Part shown: piece after piece, positions 6,901 to 9,725 of the stretch
Layout: the number at the start of each line of letters is the position of its first letter
Position numbering within the stretch: position 1 is the first letter of the stretch
DNA from: Lachnospiraceae bacterium
GTDB taxonomy: Bacteria > Bacillota_A > Clostridia > Lachnospirales > Lachnospiraceae
DNA: 9,725 nucleotides
Assembly (NCBI GenBank): GCA_017958245.1
Contig: JAGDDC010000292.1
Coordinates: forward strand, 1-9,725
Direction: 5' to 3'
Translations under genes and position numbers: made by a program
The notes under the pieces: generated by a model
What the model saw: the letters and a program-made list of their open reading frames with translations, nothing else
The model's database searches: none
Told to the model about the DNA's origin: nothing

Positions 6901-7208
6901 CTTGTGAGTATGAGCAGCATGAGCACTGCGTAGGGTATGCAGTAGACAAAGGTCTTGACCCTCTTTCTTCTGTTCCTGTACTCGGTCAGCGCCAGGACAT
7001 ATGCGAAGAAAACTGTGGCTATAGAGTTCTGCATCATGAGGAACAGCACGTTTATGACGTAGTTGAGGGACATGGGGATCTGTGTCGATACCTCTATCGT
7101 GATACAGCTCACGATGTTTAAGAGCGCAGCAAGCAAAGCCCCGATCAGGACAGTTCTGTACAGTCTGTTTGCAGAACTCGGGAAACGTCTTCTCGGGTAA
7201 TAGAACAT
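3903..7208 (-). CDS. Membrane hybrid histidine kinase with degenerate GGDEF, two receiver-type domains and HPt
   Basis: The 1101-residue product reads in order: six membrane helices (about 18-40, 50-75, 86-103, 122-144, 154-177, 180-196) with arginine/lysine-rich cytoplasmic loops; a degenerate GGDEF domain (about 203-355); a helical linker (360-395); HisKA with His404 in MSHEIRTPMN; HATPase with N-box near 520, DTGRG (552-556) and GTGLGLAI (582-589); a receiver-like domain lacking its Asp (about 636-745); a complete receiver (about 758-880: Asp764/765, Asp808 in FMDHMMP, Thr840, Lys862); an HPt domain (about 897-1010) with His955 in AHALKS; and a helical tail (1020-1095). It should sense a signal at the membrane, autophosphorylate and relay His-Asp-His to the two receiver proteins encoded just downstream. 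ATG 7208 has no visible ribosome site and the frame stays coding-like upstream, so the true N-terminus probably lies at 7264 behind a one-base frameshift (separate entry). Confidence 0.9.
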   Translation of the reverse strand: MFYYPRRRFPSSANRLYRTVLIGALLAALLNIVSCITIEVSTQIPMSLNYVINVLFLMMQNSIATVFFAYVLALTEYRNRRKRVKTFVYCIPYAVLMLLILTSPATHLVFYFDEQGAYLHGPLISAAYAISLLHILMALVEMIIFKRQVVTRKRYAVYFFCGFSVLAVIIQMLTGFLQVTGFATAISCVVIFLIFQDPEDKLDPDTALFNADAFNVMLLEKFKDDKPFYVVVVSPDNLQGLSEMFGVAESTSLLREIADYLGSLSNSFAYRLNLSNFAFINDVGEDLEEDVVKTLLYRFEKPWRLDSEEIYRTACVVVVDCPDNARTAEEVMEQIEYNMIEAKSRGRGTYIHASESLPKREDRIHELEKQKQFLERESLRASAAKEEAERADREKTRFLANMSHEIRTPMNAIIGMTDIILRDDISNRVRNNAMDIKRAGSALLDLINDILDISKVEQGKMEVIDTEYSLRELIMDAVGIVTMRVDHGKTNFIVNVDKDLCDGLIGDARKIRQILINLLNNAAKFTEKGSITLGISGEKSEGKIKLHFSVRDTGRGIKQEDLSKLFTSFTRLEEIGRPAVEGTGLGLAICKKMLDLMGGTIDVESEFGVGSTFSFTIDQEISDDTPVWREGMAGGVNALVIEESPKEELLSQTLTDLGARVIAARNKDEIGKLLGEHAFTHIFTSKTDYLRYKDTMDRLADCEIVLFLHRNEVYEDISAISTLQTIEKPYYHLNVAKLLQSSNVTADEEGGSFVIEGADVLVVDDNPVNIKVMEGLLAGYGVVPDSATGGNEAAAMAADKHYDLIFMDHMMPAPDGIETLHMIRRQKSSKSNGSVIVALTANAIVGAREMFLSEGFNDYLAKPIDVGKLEKQLKLVLADKAVRVDGGILEGQQAPGLDSVINGLDTAKGIRQVGGSAEVYIEVLKTFSESSSEKLEAMRTSYDGGDLDTYMIEAHALKSVAASIGADEVSEEAKRQELMLKEKEGVPDPESVEKLLDMYEKLVDSVGKYLGTLSEEKNEKKVAISREQFIIKLGEIISLLDDYEDVEALRIAEELGEAVLPSKLRESLGKMRSRIKLFEYEEAALVAAGMKEEASVEWRSQ
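4117..4162 (-). promoter_or_regulatory. Candidate internal promoter inside the hybrid kinase gene
   Basis: On the minus strand TTGCAA (4144-4139), a 16-base spacer and TATTAT (4122-4117) resemble a sigma-A promoter and use the same two hexamers as the promoter of the chemoreceptor gene. Immediately upstream are an A7 run (4162-4156) and an A8 run (4153-4146), placed like an UP element. This AT-rich island codes for the linker between the HPt domain and the C-terminal tail in an otherwise GC-rich gene. It would start a transcript about 200 nt before the response regulator. The lysine codons needed for the linker may alone explain the A-runs. Confidence 0.42.
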
Positions 7209-7264
7209 GATCAGTATGAAATCGATGACAGCAGCAGCTATCTCAAATCAATATTGTACTTCAT
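7209..7264 (-). pseudogene. Frameshifted 5' end of the hybrid kinase gene (lost start and first membrane helix)
   Basis: In the kinase frame, the codons directly upstream of ATG 7208 give FEIAAAVIDFILI, a hydrophobic helix running into MFYYPRRR, until a TGA at 7248-7250. In another frame ATG 7264 opens MKYNIDLR and stops at 7238. Adding one T to the TTT run at 7245-7247 joins them as MKYNIDFEIAAAVIDFILIM, an N-terminus of the kind I associate with Clostridia membrane signalling proteins. The joined protein has seven membrane helices with an outside N-terminus and still obeys the positive-inside rule. The cause could be a sequencing error, a real mutation or frameshifting. No ideal ribosome site precedes 7264; GGAGG at 7285-7289 is 20 bases away. 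Confidence 0.6.
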
Positions 7265-7331
7265 ACCTGACTGAAGGCCCGATGCCTCCGCTCCTTTTTA
7301 CGAAATCTATCAAAAGTTTCAAACCACAAGA

Positions 7332-7358
7332 GCGGTCATTCCGAGAAGGAATGGCCGC
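7332..7358 (-). terminator. Hairpin after the chemoreceptor gene, possible weak terminator
   Basis: Arms GCGGTCATTCC (7332-7342) and GGAATGGCCGC (7348-7358) form an 11-pair stem with a 5-base loop. Read as minus-strand RNA one pair is a C-A mismatch. The tail after it is TCTTGTGGTTTG, not a clean T-run, so termination may be partial and some transcripts could continue into the kinase gene. The rest of the 182-bp gap to 7208 holds the frameshifted kinase 5' end, a GGAGCGGAGG stretch and no clear promoter. Confidence 0.45.
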
Positions 7359-7390
7359 CCCGTTCAATGTGCAAATTGAATTGTGTTGGC

Positions 7391-9103
7391 TTAGAAAGTG
7401 AACTTCGAGAGACTCTCCTCGATCGAATTGGATATATCCTTTACGCTGACTGCAGACTGAGCAACGCTCTCCGTCGAAACGGTAACCTCTGCAACCGCAG
7501 CCGAAGTCTCCTCTGTACTTGCCGCGTTCTCTTCTGCGATCGCGGTAAGGTTCTGAACGATGTCGACAACGTTCTTTCTCTGCTCGTCGAGATCCTTCGC
7601 CTTCTGTGAAAGACTGTTTGCCTCCTGGAGTGACATCGAGATACCCTTTTCTACGATGCCGAAAGCTTCCTTGGTCTTGATCATCTTGTCGCTCTGCTCA
7701 ACCATGATCTGCTTAACTTCCTGCATGGTCTCAACCGACTTGTTGGAGTCGTCGATCAGAGCGGTGATGATGCGCTCGATCTCCATAGCAGAGTTGTTTG
7801 ACTGCTCTGCAAGTTTTGATATCTGATCCGCAACAACCGCGAAACCACGTCCCTGCTCGCCTGCACGCGCTGCCTCGATGCTCGCGTTGAGTGAGAGGAG
7901 GTTGGTCTCCGAAGCGATCGAAGTGATGAGGTTGGTCGCTTCGTGGATCCTCTGTGCGGATTCGTTCGTGGTGTTTGTCTGCTCGTAAATGATGTCGATA
8001 GCCGACATAGCCTTCTCGTTGACCTTGCGCAGATCGTCAAGTATAGCGTCTGCCTCCTTGCTGGAGGTGCTCATCTTGACAGCGCCGTCATAGAGGTCGC
8101 GTACCTGATCGGATGTGTCGCCGATCAGACCGCCCATGGCAACAACAGTCTCGGAAGCCTTGGTCGTGTCGTCAGCCTGTGCAGTAGCACCCTGAGCGAT
8201 ATCGCCGACTGCGCTCTCGATCTGAGTGATGGTCTGAGATGTCTCTTTTGCCATGTTCTCAAGAGTCGTGGATGTCTCAACAAGAGCCTTGCCCTGATCT
8301 GAGATCTCAGACATGGCAGAGCTGAGGTCCTCGCCCAGAGAGTTGATGGATCTCGAGATCTGTCCGATCTCGTCCCTCCTCTTGAGAGCCTTCTGTCCGA
8401 TCCTGACAGCGATGTTGCCCTTTGCGTACTCCTGAACAACGCCTTCGCAATCCTTGATCGCACTGAGCATAGCGTTCGTAACAAGTATAGCGATGACCAT
8501 GCACAGAGCAAGAACCACAACAGCTACGATGATGATCTTGAGCAATGTGCCGGTAACGCTTGAATGGATCGTTGCGGAAGGAACTCCGGTGAATACCATT
8601 CCGACGATCTCTTTGCTTCCGGTCTGATAGAGCGGTGTATATAAAACGTAATAAGGCTGACCGTTGATGACAACACCGGTGTTGAAGTAGTTCTGGCCGC
8701 CGCCGAGAACCTTCGTGAGAACGTTGGTGTCTGTCGTCTTGGTGTCGTAGATCCTCTGTCCCGTTGCCGCATCCTTGATGGATGTGAGCTTTCTGGTGTC
8801 TCCGTAGAAGATGGTAGCCACATAGCCGCTCTTCTCAGAGATCCTGTCGACGAGCCCATAGTACTCGGTGATGTTCGTATCACCCTTCATGAGCTGTCCG
8901 GCATCGTTCAGATAGAACTGTCCGGGATCTGCCACATCAAGCTCTGAGCTCACGCTGGCTGTGATCGCCTTCATGGCCTCCTCGAGTTCTTCCTCCACCA
9001 GGGAGTTGAGTCCCGAGTTGGTGAAAAGAAGTGTTACAACCGCCAGTACCAAAATAGGCAGGAGCGACAGCAACGTAAGGGTCGGTCTTAACTTTAATTT
9101 CAT
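7391..9103 (-). CDS. Methyl-accepting chemotaxis protein with extracellular sensor domain
   Basis: The 570-residue chemoreceptor has a first membrane helix at about 9-28, an extracellular single-Cache-like region (about 30-185, with motifs such as [12 protein letters not shown] and [11 protein letters not shown]), a second helix (about 187-210), a HAMP domain (about 208-262) and a long methyl-accepting signalling domain. The hairpin tip with [27 protein letters not shown] sequence lies at about 399-421 and contacts CheA and CheW. Likely methylation sites lie in [11 protein letters not shown] (about 523-533). About 150 residues flank each side of the tip, consistent with the 44-heptad class usual in Firmicutes. 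There is no C-terminal CheR-binding pentapeptide. The start is ATG 9103, with GGAGGT (9111-9116) seven bases upstream; the longer frame from a GTG at 9118 overlaps that site. The ligand is not predictable. It has its own promoter and lies upstream of the kinase gene in the same direction. Confidence 0.95.
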   Translation of the reverse strand: MKLKLRPTLTLLSLLPILVLAVVTLLFTNSGLNSLVEEELEEAMKAITASVSSELDVADPGQFYLNDAGQLMKGDTNITEYYGLVDRISEKSGYVATIFYGDTRKLTSIKDAATGQRIYDTKTTDTNVLTKVLGGGQNYFNTGVVINGQPYYVLYTPLYQTGSKEIVGMVFTGVPSATIHSSVTGTLLKIIIVAVVVLALCMVIAILVTNAMLSAIKDCEGVVQEYAKGNIAVRIGQKALKRRDEIGQISRSINSLGEDLSSAMSEISDQGKALVETSTTLENMAKETSQTITQIESAVGDIAQGATAQADDTTKASETVVAMGGLIGDTSDQVRDLYDGAVKMSTSSKEADAILDDLRKVNEKAMSAIDIIYEQTNTTNESAQRIHEATNLITSIASETNLLSLNASIEAARAGEQGRGFAVVADQISKLAEQSNNSAMEIERIITALIDDSNKSVETMQEVKQIMVEQSDKMIKTKEAFGIVEKGISMSLQEANSLSQKAKDLDEQRKNVVDIVQNLTAIAEENAASTEETSAAVAEVTVSTESVAQSAVSVKDISNSIEESLSKFTF

Positions 9104-9151
9104 AACGCTTACCTCCACAATTCAGTATTTGCACCCATTTGAATAATCCTC

Positions 9152-9170
9152 AGTTCATTATCTATGAACT
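9152..9170 (-). promoter_or_regulatory. Short hairpin at the 5' end of the chemoreceptor transcript
   Basis: AGTTCAT and ATGAACT (9170-9164 with 9158-9152 on the minus strand) form a perfect 7-bp stem with a 5-base loop, right at the predicted transcription start and about 50 bases before the start codon. It may protect the mRNA 5' end or may be an operator palindrome; a 7-bp repeat in AT-rich DNA can also arise by chance. Confidence 0.35.
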
Positions 9171-9177
9171 TTATAGA

Positions 9178-9206
9178 ATAATAACATATTCGTGATTTTA
9201 TTGCAA
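9178..9206 (-). promoter_or_regulatory. Sigma-A-like promoter of the chemoreceptor gene
   Basis: TTGCAA (9206-9201), a 17-base spacer and TATTAT (9183-9178) on the minus strand, with TG one base before the -10 box (extended -10). Predicted start is about 9171. I looked for a SigD motility promoter (TAAA, about 15 bases, GCCGATAT) and found no convincing match, although chemoreceptor genes often use one. Confidence 0.65.
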
Positions 9207-9271
9207 GCGTTATTGACGATTTTATTTAAAAATTCTGTAATTATGATTAAAATGTGAAAAAGAAGGATATG

Positions 9272-9725
9272 TCAGGTCCCAGTTTTGTTGTTTGTGAGCA
9301 ACGCAAGAAGATCCTCCCTGTTGTTGAGGCCGGGGTCCGAAAGCACCGCATCGAGCAGCCTTTCAAGCTCTCTGCCGACTTCCTTTCCCGGTTCGACTCC
9401 CGCTTCGAGGAGGTCCTTGCCCGTGACCGCGAGCTCCTTTATCGAGAGGGGTTCTCCACGTTTGATTATGGCTCTGTACTGGTCGTAAGCCGCGTCGATC
9501 TTTGACATGACGCGGTCGAACCCCTCGGGCGCCTTCGCCGCGTTGTCCGCGCGGTGGCACCGGAAGAGGTACTCCATGTACCCGGGACCTATCTCGCTGA
9601 TCTTCTTTCTGAAAGCGTCGTCATCGAGACCGAATATATTTTCATAATGATATCTGATGAGCCTCGTGATCACGTTCCTTTTGTGGTTGTCAAACTTGAG
9701 CCTCTTCAGTATCCTGTCGGCGATC
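9272..9725 (-). CDS. cca: CCA tRNA nucleotidyltransferase, C-terminal part (cut by window edge)
   Basis: The frame runs from the window edge without a stop to TGA at 9272-9274 and encodes the last 150 or so residues; the start and catalytic head lie beyond 9725. Reading from the edge it gives IADRILKRLKFDNHKRNVITRLIRYH, then FRCHRADNAAK, and finally SIKELAVTGKDLLEAGVEPGKEVG with a LERLLDAVLSDPGLNNREDLLAL tail. The last block is the signature C-terminal body/tail domain of bacterial CCA-adding enzymes, which binds the tRNA elbow while the missing head adds CCA to tRNA 3' ends. The GTG at 9671-9673 is internal, not a start. No clear terminator follows its stop before the chemoreceptor promoter 66 bp away. 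Confidence 0.87.
   Translation of the reverse strand, partial: IADRILKRLKFDNHKRNVITRLIRYHYENIFGLDDDAFRKKISEIGPGYMEYLFRCHRADNAAKAPEGFDRVMSKIDAAYDQYRAIIKRGEPLSIKELAVTGKDLLEAGVEPGKEVGRELERLLDAVLSDPGLNNREDLLALLTNNKTGT

Noticed and set aside
7295..7322. Possible promoter TTGAAA-N16-TAAAAA upstream of the kinase
   Set aside because: The -10 box is poor and such matches are common in AT-rich gaps; it remains possible but unsupported.
7209..7390. c-di-GMP riboswitch (GEMM) in the gap before the kinase gene, or in the veg and chemoreceptor leaders
   Set aside because: I looked for the conserved GEMM core motifs because of the c-di-GMP theme and did not find them.

Overview
The window looks like a chromosomal segment from a Gram-positive anaerobe of the Clostridia, probably a motile Lachnospiraceae-type organism. 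This is inferred from the Veg-family gene with its sigma-A-type promoter, the strong AGGAGG-type ribosome sites, the coiled-coil gene type and the style of the signalling proteins. The coding DNA is fairly GC-rich and the gaps between genes are AT-rich. I see no tRNA, rRNA, CRISPR array, insertion sequence or integration scar.

Layout: one gene reads rightward, a coiled-coil protein of unknown function (65-937). It meets leftward veg (973-1215) at a shared hairpin terminator. Everything else reads leftward. In transcription order from the right edge these are: the 3' end of a CCA-adding enzyme gene (9272-9725, cut by the window); a transmembrane chemoreceptor with its own promoter (7391-9103); a large hybrid histidine kinase (3903-7208, with a probable frameshifted 5' end reaching 7264); a single-domain response regulator overlapping it by 4 nt (3544-3906); an HD-GYP protein with a C-terminal receiver domain (2053-3477); a stand-alone HPt protein (1386-2024); then veg.

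The four genes from 1386 to 7264 form a compact phosphorelay. A membrane kinase with its own receiver and HPt domain is encoded next to a second HPt protein and two receivers, one of which is fused to a predicted c-di-GMP phosphodiesterase. The likely output is phosphorylation-controlled c-di-GMP breakdown. With the neighbouring chemoreceptor and biofilm-linked veg, the theme is motile-to-sessile control. Pathway wiring is inference; the domains and key residues are visible.

The most notable points are: a degenerate GGDEF domain (GGDEF replaced by NLSNF) between the membrane part and kinase core; a receiver-like domain without its phosphoacceptor; an apparent one-base deletion that separates the first membrane helix of the kinase from its start codon; a promoter-like sequence with A-tract upstream element inside the kinase gene; a strong intrinsic terminator 15 nt before the HD-GYP start codon; the HD-GYP/receiver domain order reversed from RpfG; a related helical tail on both HPt proteins; and a long perfect inverted repeat enclosing the veg leader.
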